From Ilyonectria destructans (lineage: Eukaryota; Ascomycota; Sordariomycetes; Hypocreales; Nectriaceae), in assembly GCA_020740775.1 (NCBI GenBank), contig JAHEWK010000003.1, positions 1,116,001 through 1,180,000 on the forward strand: DNA of 64,000 nt, written 5' to 3'. Under the pieces are notes generated by a model that did not search any database, was not told the origin of the DNA, and saw nothing but the letters and a program-made list of their open reading frames with translations. Made by a program: the position numbers and the translations under genes. This document shows, in pieces, positions 32,577 through 42,300 of the stretch; position 1 is the stretch's first letter, and every line of letters begins with the position of its first letter.

Positions 32577-35189
32577 CTAGTTCTGCGGGCCCAGTCTCAT
32601 CGCATTCGCAAGTCTATGTCTCGCGCTCTCTCTTCGTGAATCCCGGCCAGGGCTGTTGGAATACTCGGTTCGCCCGGCGTTCTCGTAGTACGCCTCGGCG
32701 TCGCCCAGGCCTACCTTCTGAGGCCGGGGTGGTGGTGGAGGGGGTTGGTGGGATTGGTCCTGGTGGGGAGTAGGGTAGACGGGTTCCCAGTCCCTGTTGG
32801 AGTCTTGACGCTCCTGTCGGTGGTTGGTTTCCTGTCGGCTGCCAGCTTCTGGTCGGCTGGCCTCTTGTCGGTAGGGGTTGTTTTGATAGGTGTCTTGGGG
32901 CGCCGCGGGTGTACGGCTAGAGCGGTCCTCGCGGGAATCGCGAACAGGCCGTCGGACGGAATCTTGCGAGCGGATGGGCTGCTGGGGTTGCGCCGGAGGG
33001 GCAACGGGTCGACGATGATCGACGTTGTTGGTGGGCTCATCGTCATCCGTAACCGTCTCATCATCCGGCTCGTCGTCATAGACTCTCAATTCGCTTCGCA
33101 TGGCGAGGCTGGCGCAGATGGTTCTAGCCTCCTCGATAGCCTTCTTCTGCGCTTGGAGCGTCCTGCGGCGATCGCGAGTCTCCTTGTTCTCGGCGGCGAT
33201 GGCCTCGATGGTGGCGTCGCGCATGCGCAGAATCTCAATGGGGTTGAACAAGCGGAGCATTCCCAAAAGCAGGTGACGCTCGACAACCTGTGTGATGACG
33301 TTGCGGGTGAAGATGCGGGCCGTAAGGTCGTAGTAAATAAGCATCTTCTCCAGGACCTCTTCGGCCTCGGTGTACGTTCCGCCGTTCTCGGTCGCATCGG
33401 CGCGCCACTTCCTCAGGCGCTCCTCATACTCGGGGTCAAAGGGTTGGACCTCAAGTTCCATGTCATCGGTCAGGCGGCCAAGCTCCTTATCGGCACCCTC
33501 CATCAACTCATTCATCTGCACCTCAAGGAAGTGCATGCGGAGAGGGTCGCGCATGCGCATAGGGAAGACGTGGTCAATGACGTCAGCAAGGAACTCGTGG
33601 CAAATGACCCCAAGGTTGTCCTTGTACTCGCGAGCCAGGACTGGCCAGTTTCGGGAGTAGTCCTGGAAGAGAATATAGGGCGCGCGAGGGTTAGAGTCGA
33701 GCGGCAGTTCGTTACCACGGATCTGGCGGAGGAGCGGCTCAACTTCCAACTCGGCAAAGTCCTTCTTGGAACGATCTCCTACAACACCTGCAGCAGGAAG
33801 ATTGGCTGCGGGGGTCACGGGGGGAAGAGCGTCCTTCTGGAAAGTGACCTTGCGGCCATGTGCACGGAATCTTCGAGCAAACCGCTCGCTCTCCTCGCGG
33901 ACGCGAGCACGGAGTTTCTGTGAGGGAGTTCCCTTGGGACTAGACTGCCTGGCGAAGAACTTCTCTCCAAAGGGGTTCTTGTAGTTACCATTGACAGCGG
34001 GAACAACGAGATTGTTGGAGGCAGTGAAGAGCTCGCCCATCTCAAACCTCATCTCCTCGACCGTGTCCTTTCCAGCTCCCATGGCCTTGAGCTGGGCTTC
34101 GCAGCCCTCAAGAGCTTCCTGGATCTGGCGGCGTAGAGTCTTGACGTGCTTTCCGATATGTCGCTGGAGCTGAGTGCTGAGCTTCTGGCGAAGAGCGGCG
34201 ATACCCCACATCTGAGGTGGGAGATGAGCCCACTTGCCTCGTGTGAAGAACTCGGCCTCTCTCTGTGCTCGCTCCTCGGGTGTCTGCCAACGGTCTTGGG
34301 GTCCGGGGTTCAGCAGGACGTACCAGCCGAGCTTGAAGTTGTTCTCCTTGTCTTTGTTGGTGACAAGCTCGATGAACTTTTCCTCGAGGCCGATCCGCTC
34401 CGTCATGTCGGGCTTCGTCAGGACACCAATAGTGCGGGATCCGGTGGGGTCGAATTGACGGGCCTTCTTGAGAATAGGGGCCTGGACATAGTCATTGTTG
34501 CCGCCGATAACGGCCAGGATGATGGTTCGAGTGCTCTTCATGTATCGTTCGGAGAGGGTTTCAATGGTCTGGATATCGGCCTCGGACTGGTCGCGGTTGG
34601 CAACTCGGACCAGGCCAGGAAGATCGACGAGCGTCAGCAGCGGCATCTCAGGGCCGGCCTTTTCAACGACGAGGATATCCTTGGCAGCGAAGCGACCGGG
34701 AATGCTTCGGGGGGCGATGAGTTCGGTCGCATCTCGCATCATGGTTTCGAACGGGGTATCGCCGGAGACGTCGCCGCCATACTGCAGCAGTCGGGCTTGC
34801 TCATTGTAGGGACGGGACTTGTCGGGGATGATGGACACCTTCAACTTGGTCTCCTTGGCTCTGCGCAGGCGAATCTCGGTCGCAAAGCGGGTGCAGGCGC
34901 CGGCATCTCGGGGGAACGGGGTACCGGTGAGGGCCTCGAGGACGGAACTCTTGCCGGCGGACTGGTCGCCAACGACGACGATCTGGGGGAGCTTGATGTT
35001 ATCGAGCTGGGCGAACTGCAGCTTATCGATGAGGTCCAGGAGGCCGCGCTGCTCGTTGGCAAGGCCCTGGGTATCCAGGGACGACTCGATTGAAGGGGGC
35101 ATTTCGCGCCTGGTCATGGAGTCAGCAGCAGCTCGTGGGGAGTCTTTTGGCGTTTTGGGGTCTGGCGGGACGACGAACAGTGATCCCAT
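32577..35189 (-). CDS. Dynamin-like large GTPase
   Basis: Intronless 870-aa dynamin-superfamily protein. G1 motif GDQSAGKSS at 74-82, G3 DLPGLV at 189-194 and G4 TKPD at 258-261 are intact. The opening LDLIDKLQFAQLDNIKLPQI is typical of fungal Mx/Vps1-related dynamins. The middle and stalk regions are present, and a GTPase-effector-like helix bundle near 620-710 contains VVERHLLLGMLRLFNPIEIL. There is no PH domain. The last about 140 residues are Pro/Gln/Arg-rich and disordered. Expected to self-assemble on membranes and hydrolyse GTP; the cellular site is unknown. Such accessory dynamins, distinct from Vps1 and Dnm1, are multicopy in many ascomycetes. Confidence 0.9.
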   Translation of the reverse strand: MGSLFVVPPDPKTPKDSPRAAADSMTRREMPPSIESSLDTQGLANEQRGLLDLIDKLQFAQLDNIKLPQIVVVGDQSAGKSSVLEALTGTPFPRDAGACTRFATEIRLRRAKETKLKVSIIPDKSRPYNEQARLLQYGGDVSGDTPFETMMRDATELIAPRSIPGRFAAKDILVVEKAGPEMPLLTLVDLPGLVRVANRDQSEADIQTIETLSERYMKSTRTIILAVIGGNNDYVQAPILKKARQFDPTGSRTIGVLTKPDMTERIGLEEKFIELVTNKDKENNFKLGWYVLLNPGPQDRWQTPEERAQREAEFFTRGKWAHLPPQMWGIAALRQKLSTQLQRHIGKHVKTLRRQIQEALEGCEAQLKAMGAGKDTVEEMRFEMGELFTASNNLVVPAVNGNYKNPFGEKFFARQSSPKGTPSQKLRARVREESERFARRFRAHGRKVTFQKDALPPVTPAANLPAAGVVGDRSKKDFAELEVEPLLRQIRGNELPLDSNPRAPYILFQDYSRNWPVLAREYKDNLGVICHEFLADVIDHVFPMRMRDPLRMHFLEVQMNELMEGADKELGRLTDDMELEVQPFDPEYEERLRKWRADATENGGTYTEAEEVLEKMLIYYDLTARIFTRNVITQVVERHLLLGMLRLFNPIEILRMRDATIEAIAAENKETRDRRRTLQAQKKAIEEARTICASLAMRSELRVYDDEPDDETVTDDDEPTNNVDHRRPVAPPAQPQQPIRSQDSVRRPVRDSREDRSSRTPAAPQDTYQNNPYRQEASRPEAGSRQETNHRQERQDSNRDWEPVYPTPHQDQSHQPPPPPPRPQKVGLGDAEAYYENAGRTEYSNSPGRDSRRESARHRLANAMRLGPQN

Positions 35190-37662
35190 GCTATCACAGC
35201 AGAGTTGCGGTTTAGATGATGGCGGAAGCAGGAGGGAAACAAGGCTCTCGCTCGTTAGCCGGCTTTATACAGAAAAGCAGAATGACGTGTGGGCCATGGT
35301 TCGCCCGCCAAGCTCCCTGGTTGCCTCCGTCCGTTAGCAGGTTGCGTGGCCGCCCCGGCGCATTGGGCTGCAGGTTCCAGCTTAGCTTCAGCGCAATGGG
35401 TGTGACGGGGAGGCGACGGCTTGGCACTTGGCGTCATGGCTTGTGCTGCGCCACAGTCCAAAGGACGCCCACAAGACGCTCACAAGACGTCCGCCCAGTT
35501 GAAGACGACGCAGCCCTGTCGCCTCTCACATGCCTCTGCAGGACGCTGGGACCTCCAAAGTCCCCCGGTACCGCCGCTACACCGCTGTGGCGCACCTCAA
35601 CTCCCATGTGGCTGTGCAGGTGGCCTCTGGCGCTTGATCCTCTCACCAGACCAGACAAAACCAGGTGGCGATATAGAATCGAAAAGATTTGCAGATCCCA
35701 TTTCTCTTCCCAACAAAATCCCGAGAGCCGGAAATTACAAAGCGACATCTTAAGCTTGTGCAACCCCACGTTGGGCGTTAGGCCGAGGCCTTGACAGACC
35801 TACACAGCCACTGCCAATGCGCTGAGACCTTGTCCGTGGCTTGCGCCCGCGTATTTCGTACAGCCAAGTCCCAAACCACCCGGAATTTGGACACTGAAAG
35901 AAATCTGGCTGCCTGGAGCAAGACGTCGCTTCTTCAAATACATCACTAGCTTTTGGAAGCAGGCGGATCAGAATTTTCGGGTACGCGCGGACAGTCCTAC
36001 GTGGCACTCATCAAACGCGTAATTCTTGTTTGCTCTAGACGTGTTGGATGCCTGTTTGTGAAGATACGTAGTCAACGTGTCTTTCGGCTTTTAGTGGCAA
36101 ACCGGGCGAATTCCCAATGTGCAGTGATATGCATGAACCAACTCACCGAGGTCAGTGATTGGGCGTAGCCATCCTTATCTTCCCCGGAGCCCATCTATTG
36201 TACTTCCCTAGCTCTCCCTGTGGTTCGCAGCTCAATTCTACTCTACCATCCTCCAAGTCTAGGGTAGCTGCGTGGGCAATGATGCCCATGCCCACGTCTC
36301 TCGTCTCTTACCTAAACCTAGACAAACTAACGTACCCAACCTAACTTGCTATTAAATAGAACTTGATGGATATACTAAGAATAATTATTAGGGGATAAAT
36401 ACTAAAACAAAGGTTATAAAATGTTGTTTCCTAGATTGCTTTATGAAGTAAGTTGTTAATATTATTTTTAGGATTAGAACATGTTCTGAGTGTGCAAATA
36501 ACAATGCTCCTTCTCTCATGTAATTTGTCATGTGTTTATCGATCCTATGGACTGTCCCCCTAGGTACCTGGGAGCTGATGTCTCTCTGGTTAAATCTGCT
36601 GTAATTGGATATAGAGTTTAGAAACGGTATTGCGGACCCCAACAAAGGGCAGTATCGTAAGAATCGGTTGACCTCGACGGTCGTTAGTTAAGTCGGAACA
36701 GTTAATCTGGGATCATCTACAGTAAGGGGTTGAGGCCACTGGTCTTTGTTGAACATTGTCCGTTTTTCGAATGAATAATGCGGGTTAGCGGGTGCAATTC
36801 GCAATTGCATCGAGCCATGCTACCCGATGAGCAGAGGGACTAAATGGTAGTGATCTTGATCGAGTTCTGTGCTATTTTTGGGACGCAGGTTGTGTCCCGT
36901 CTTGTTATCATTTCATAGCCCGGCCGTCAGTGAGCTGAATCAAGTAGTCCCGCGTTTCGTATTGAAGTGGTAGCGAATACCTGATGGCGATGATGGTGAC
37001 TTGAATGGCTTTGATTGTCCTCCCGTTTGCCCTTAGTGACGGGGCTAGCTGGTTTTTATTTTCTTGCTGTCTACCTCCCGGAGATGTTCAGTAATCTGGA
37101 CTCGAGACGGTAATCAACGTCTGGTGGCCATAACGCTCGTTTTGCGTCCATCAAATCATCTGCGGCCAAGTTTGGCTGCCTGCAACCCTGCTAGAGATGG
37201 TGATTCCACCTATTGTTTATGGAAAGACCGCATGAAGTTACTCACTGTGAGTCCTTGGTGTGGTGTGTTTTGGGTTTTAACTGGCCGGTTGATGTGTGCG
37301 CGGTGTGTTTAGGCTTTTAGTTTCAGAGATTATGGATGCCGATCTGGTGATGTAGGTCCTGACTAGAGCCTTAGCGATATGTAGTAGGTGTGAAGTTAGT
37401 GGTTGCTTTCTGTATGATTGCCTTTATTGCTGACGTATTTTAAAATATCAGTCCTTATAGCCTTCTATACTAGAGCTGGCTCACCTAGTCCACCCTTTAG
37501 GGCTGCTGGAGTAGATACCTAGACTATTAGTAAATTAGCCATACAGCCACGTCTGTGACCTATAGTGCCACATCTCGGTGCTTTACGTCCATTGAATGAA
37601 AAAGTTCAAATGCAGTTATCCATATGCTGCCCATCAGGGTGTTCCTCGAGAACAAACATAAA
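35190..37662. other. Gene-poor stretch before retrotransposon
   Basis: About 2.5 kb. 35.2-35.8 kb is GC-rich with long chance frames on both strands; 36.3-36.6 kb and 37.3-37.6 kb are AT-rich with no coding signal and may be old, mutated repeat DNA. No gene supported. Confidence 0.45.
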
Positions 37663-37667
37663 GGAGC

Positions 37668-37883
37668 TGTAACGGGTCAGGCCCACTTGGCTGGCGGCTC
37701 TGCCGCCAAGCCCGAATTCTTCTCCACAGCGCCATCGAGTTGATTCTCGAATCTTCTATATTAAAGAAGATATAACGCGTCTTCACGCACCCAGTTTGTA
37801 TTTAGATTCTTTCCTTTCTTCATCTTGAAAGTAAACAGCATAGGGACTAGTTAGTTGAATCAACTCACTAGAGGCCTTTCACA
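37668..37883 (+). repeat. 5' LTR of chromovirus
   Basis: 216 bp, identical to the 3' LTR. Contains a GC-rich hairpin near its start (TGGCGGCtctGCCGCCA), a TATATTAAAG box and a second TATTTAG box. The latter lies about 25 nt before ATCTTGAAAGTA (37822-37833), the likely start of the transcript because it is complementary to the primer site. Confidence 0.96.
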
Positions 37884-37895
37884 TACTTTCAAGAT
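37884..37895 (+). other. Self-priming primer binding site
   Basis: TACTTTCAAGAT begins at the first base after the LTR and is the exact reverse complement of ATCTTGAAAGTA inside the LTR (37822-37833). It does not begin with TGG, so a tRNA 3' end is not the expected primer. The arrangement matches the Tf1/sushi type of self-primed reverse transcription, where the 5' end of the RNA folds back onto the primer site. A further hairpin follows (ACTTCAG...CTGAAGT, 37897-37917). Confidence 0.8.
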
Positions 37896-37967
37896 CACTT
37901 CAGAAATCTGCTGAAGTCCAGAAGTCAACGACTCATCCCGAGTCCAGAAGTCAAAAAGTCAGCCGAA

Positions 37968-38010
37968 GCACCCGAAGCACCCAAAGCACCCGAAGCACCC
38001 GAAGCACCCG
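37968..38010 (+). repeat. 9-bp tandem repeat in gag leader
   Basis: About five copies of GAAGCACCC (with CCAAAGCAC variants) in the untranslated leader between primer site and gag start. Unstructured purine/C-rich leader; role unknown. Confidence 0.75.
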
Positions 38011-38056
38011 GAGTTAAGAAGTTAGAAGCACCAGAAGCCACAAGCGAAGAAGAATA

Positions 38057-39376
38057 ATGGACCACTCAGACGGCATGACTCAGGGGGAAACCACTAGCCA
38101 GTCGGCTAGCGTACTCGAGCAACTCTTGAGCGAAGTCAGGCTTATGCGGTCCGAGAATATGGCCCTAAGAGAGGCAAATGAGGAAACGAAATTGAAGCTG
38201 TTAGCACTGGAAACGTCCATCCAGTCTATACAGCCCACACCAGCGCCCACGCTGGCGCCAGAAGACAATAAGACAACCGCTGTTCCTGTCACTCCCAACA
38301 CTACTACCAACCCTTCTATCACCGCCGATCCCGCCAATACGGTTATCACTTACAGTCCTCACCCGACCAAGCGCCCCAAGCTGCGAGATGTCCCGAAGTA
38401 CAGTGGTGACAAGTCCCAGTGGCGTAGCTGGAAGTTGGAGACCGAAGGGAAGCTACGAGTCGACGGCGAAGCCCTCGGAGACGCAGAGGGCCACTTTATG
38501 TATGTCTTTATGAGCCTGGAAGGCAAGGCTAAAGACAATGTGACCACCTTTGTGGAGATGCAAATTGAGAAGAGGACGTTTAATGTGGCTGAACTGCTCA
38601 ACCGCCTTGAACTGTTGTACGGAGAGAAGGATCGTAAACAGAGAGCTACTCGCAACCTGCACTCGATTAAGCAAGGAGAAAACGAACCCTTTACTTCGTT
38701 CTACCCTCGTTTCGAGAAAGAGATCGCCAACGCCAATGCCGAATATTGGCCAGATGACAGCAAGATTTCTTACCTCCAGGAGGCACTAAACGACAGAATG
38801 AAGGCCGCTCTTATAGGCTCTGATTCCGTCGCGATTAGCACCTACGTTGGGCTGGCAAAGAGGTGCGACTCGCTTAGCAGCCAGATGGAACTGTTAGGCC
38901 AGTGGAAGAAACCTCGCGGCAACACGAGGGGCTTGGACAACCACGGTAGTCAGAGCAGCCAGAGATCTCAGCAACAGCATGTCCAGCAGGCTGAGGTCAG
39001 AAGAGAGGACATGATGGAATGGGAGCCAACCCCACAAGCATCCACTCAAGTAAACGCTGGGCGCACCCGCGGCGGCAAGAACACGAATGGCTACCAGTCC
39101 AGGCGACCAGAGGATCAGGCTTTGCTCGGTAAGCGTGCCAAGTGGGTCGATCAGGATGAAATGGATGCACGCTACCGCGAAGGACGTTGTCTCCGTTGCG
39201 GAAGAGATAACTGCAGAATCGAACGCTGTCCATTAGCCGCACCTATTCGGCCCGGGAGCGTAACCAGACGCACTCAAGTCAACGCCGCAGCCCCCTCGCG
39301 CCCCTCGGTTACCAACGCCGCGATCGTTGAAGAAGGCGAAGATGCCACTCTCCAGAGCGACGGAGATTCAGACTAG
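38057..39376 (+). CDS. gag: Chromovirus Gag
   Basis: 439-aa capsid/nucleocapsid protein. N-terminal coiled-coil-like region (residues 15-60), Pro/Thr-rich linker, then the retrotransposon gag core near 105-290 (YSGDKSQWRSWKLETEGKLR, later SFYPRFEKEIANAN). A zinc knuckle near residue 378-391 reads CLRCGRDNCRIERC. The spacing is C-x2-C-x4-C-x4-C, so the usual histidine is replaced by cysteine. The acidic tail ends DGDSD before UAG at 39374-39376. Pol continues in the same frame. Confidence 0.93.
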   Translation: MDHSDGMTQGETTSQSASVLEQLLSEVRLMRSENMALREANEETKLKLLALETSIQSIQPTPAPTLAPEDNKTTAVPVTPNTTTNPSITADPANTVITYSPHPTKRPKLRDVPKYSGDKSQWRSWKLETEGKLRVDGEALGDAEGHFMYVFMSLEGKAKDNVTTFVEMQIEKRTFNVAELLNRLELLYGEKDRKQRATRNLHSIKQGENEPFTSFYPRFEKEIANANAEYWPDDSKISYLQEALNDRMKAALIGSDSVAISTYVGLAKRCDSLSSQMELLGQWKKPRGNTRGLDNHGSQSSQRSQQQHVQQAEVRREDMMEWEPTPQASTQVNAGRTRGGKNTNGYQSRRPEDQALLGKRAKWVDQDEMDARYREGRCLRCGRDNCRIERCPLAAPIRPGSVTRRTQVNAAAPSRPSVTNAAIVEEGEDATLQSDGDSD

Positions 39377-42300
39377 GAACACGCGGCGGCTGTGAGAGAA
39401 TGGGAGACAACCGGTAAAAAGAGAATGGATGGAGATCCATTCATAGCAGACGTTAGGGTGAATGGAACGGACTTCGTACCATCCCTCGTCGACTATGGTT
39501 GCCTCTGCTACGGCGCGGTTAGCAAACGGACCTTCCAATCTCTTCAGCTGCCACATATACCTGTTCAACCTCGCATCCTCGAGAATGCAGCAGGAGACGG
39601 CAAGGAGGTTAAGATCGACAAGATCACTTACTTATCGATCGACCTAGACGGACACCAACAGCGCCGTGTATTTATGTACGTCATTGACGACCTTAACTGG
39701 GATATGATTCTAGGCAAACGATGGATGGAAGATCAAGATGTTCACATTCATGCGAAGGAAGGATACTTGGAGATCGGAACCAGTGGAGCTCAAGTACAAG
39801 ACCGACAACGCTATCGGCCCCCTCGACTAGAGGTCTCGAAGGTGATGGCCGCTGCCTTTCTAGGCGACGTGCGCCGCAACAGACGTACAGGCGGCGTTGG
39901 AGTTTATGCCGTCACGATGGCGGACATCGACAAAGCCTTGAGACCGAAACCAAAGATCGACCCAGTGGAGAAGTTGCCACCACACTACCACAAGTGGTTA
40001 CAAGCCTTCTCTCGACAACTGGCCAACCAGTTACCTCCCCACAGGCCAGGCGTTGACCTGAAGATCGAAGTCCTACGAGACGAACACGGCCGCGAGAAAC
40101 CCCTACCCTGGGGTCCGCTTTATGGCATGTCTCGCGAAGAGCTATTGGTACTGCGGAAGACACTTACAGAGCTTCTCGACAAGGAGTTTATCAGAGTTAG
40201 CAGTTCACCCGCGGCGGCACCGGTTCTCATGGTGAAAAAGCCTGGTGGAGGCGTTCGCTTTTGTGTGGATTACCGAGGACTGAACAACATCACCAAGAAG
40301 GACCGCTATCCGCTGCCCTTACTCAACGAAACGCTACGCACTGTGGCAAAGGCAAAGTGGTTCACGAAGCTAGATGTTATAGCAGCATTCCACAAGATCA
40401 GGGTCGCCCCCGGAGACGAAGAAAAGACGGCCTTCAGAACACGCTACGGATCTTTTGAATGGCTGGTAGTCCCATTTGGACTGACAGGTGCACCCGCAGC
40501 CTTTCAACGGTATATCAACAGCGTGCTCCAAGACTACCTAGACGATTTCGTGTCAGCATACATCGACGACGTGTTGATCTTCTCTTCTGGAAGCATTCAA
40601 GACCACCGCGACAAAGTCGGCAGGGTCCTCCAACGCCTAATGGATGCTGGGCTACAGCTAGACATCAGCAAGAGCGAATTCGAAGTCAAGACGGTGAAAT
40701 ATCTCGGGTTCATTATCGAGGCGGAGAACGGGATCCGAGTCGATCCTGAGAAGGTCAAGGCTGTCAAGGAATGGACTACGCCAACGAACGTAAAAGCCGT
40801 TAGAGCCTTTATCGGTTTCGCGAACTTCTATAGGATTTTCATGCCTGAGTTCTCAGAGATAGCAGAGCCGCTGATACGGCTAACGAAAAAGGACGTACCC
40901 TTCCGTTGGGACGACCTATGCGAAGAAGCCTTTGAGAAGCTTAAGGACCTGTTGATCACGGCCCCTATTCTAGCTCATTTCCACCCGGAGAGAGAGACTA
41001 TCGTGGAGGCAGATTCTTCAGGATTTGTCACTGGGGGTGTCCTCTCCCAGCGAGACGACGAAGACGGACTATTACGGCCTGTCGCCTATTTCTCGAAGAA
41101 ACACTCGCCAGCAGAGGTCAACTACGCTATTCACGACAAGGAACTGCTTGCTATTGTAAGGTGTCTGGAGCAATGGGAACCAGAGCTGCGAGCTGTGAAG
41201 AATTTCAGGATCCTCACGGACCATCAGAATCTGAAATACTTCTATTCGGAGAGAAGATTAACGGAAAGACAAGTACGATGGTCGGAGTTCTTATCCAGGT
41301 TCCATTTCACACTCGAATGGAGACCCGGAAAGAAGGCTGGACTGCCAGACGCGCTCTCTCGACGAGACCAAGATATGCCAGCCGACTACTCGGACGAGCG
41401 GCTCAAGGCACGCATTATGAGGCTCTTTCAGGACGACCATCTTAGAAGGGTACGCATCTCGACAGTTTCCACCAACACTGAGGGCGCCCTGGAGTTTGAT
41501 TTCGAAAAGGATATCAGGCTATTCGAGGACCAGGAATTGCAGCAACTTTGGGACGCCGCACGCCGAGAGGACAAGCTCTACCAGGAACTCACGAAGCTAG
41601 TAGCGAATGGAGAGAAGAACTTACCGACACAGTTGCAAAAGGAGAAGGTTGTGAGTATCTCAGAATGCTCACTGGATGACAAAGGTCTCCTATGCTTCCG
41701 GAATCGTGTCTGGATACCCAACTCTGAGCCGCTGCGCACGAAGATTATTCAAGCAACACACGACTCCCACATTACCGGGCACCCGGGGAGAGACCTTACG
41801 TACTCTATTCTGTCGAGACGCTTCTTTTGGCCGGGCGCAGCTAGCGAAGTACGCCAATTCGTGCGTAACTGTGAGGTCTGCGGAAGGAACACCATTTGGA
41901 GAGACACGAAGAGAGGGCTCCTGAAGCCATTACCCATTCCGCAACGAATATGGAGCGAGGTCACTATCGACTTCATTACGGACCTCCCACCATCGGGACG
42001 GGATGGCGCGACGAACTGCATGGTAGTCACAGACCGGCTTACCAAAGGCGTCGAACTCGAAGGCATGAGCGATATCTCCTCGGAAGCGGTTGCTAAGAGA
42101 CTCTTCGAACGGCACTACCCGGTCCATGGTATTCCAACAGCCATAACCAGTGACCGTGGGCCCCAGTTTGTCAGCGACATGTGGAAGCACTTCTGCAAAC
42201 TGCTGCAGATCGAGCAGCGGCTATCGACGGCGTACCACCCACAGACGGATGGAGCGACGGAGCGAATGAACCAAGAGGTTGAGAAGATCCTACGAATATG

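Noticed and set aside
32745..35093. Long open frames on plus (32745-33923, 34146-35093)
   Set aside because: They lie antisense to the dynamin-like gene, whose GTPase motifs are in the right order; they are shadows caused by GC-rich codon use.
35216..35794. 192-codon frame on plus upstream of the dynamin-like gene
   Set aside because: Overlaps other open frames on both strands, lacks family motifs and lies in promoter territory.
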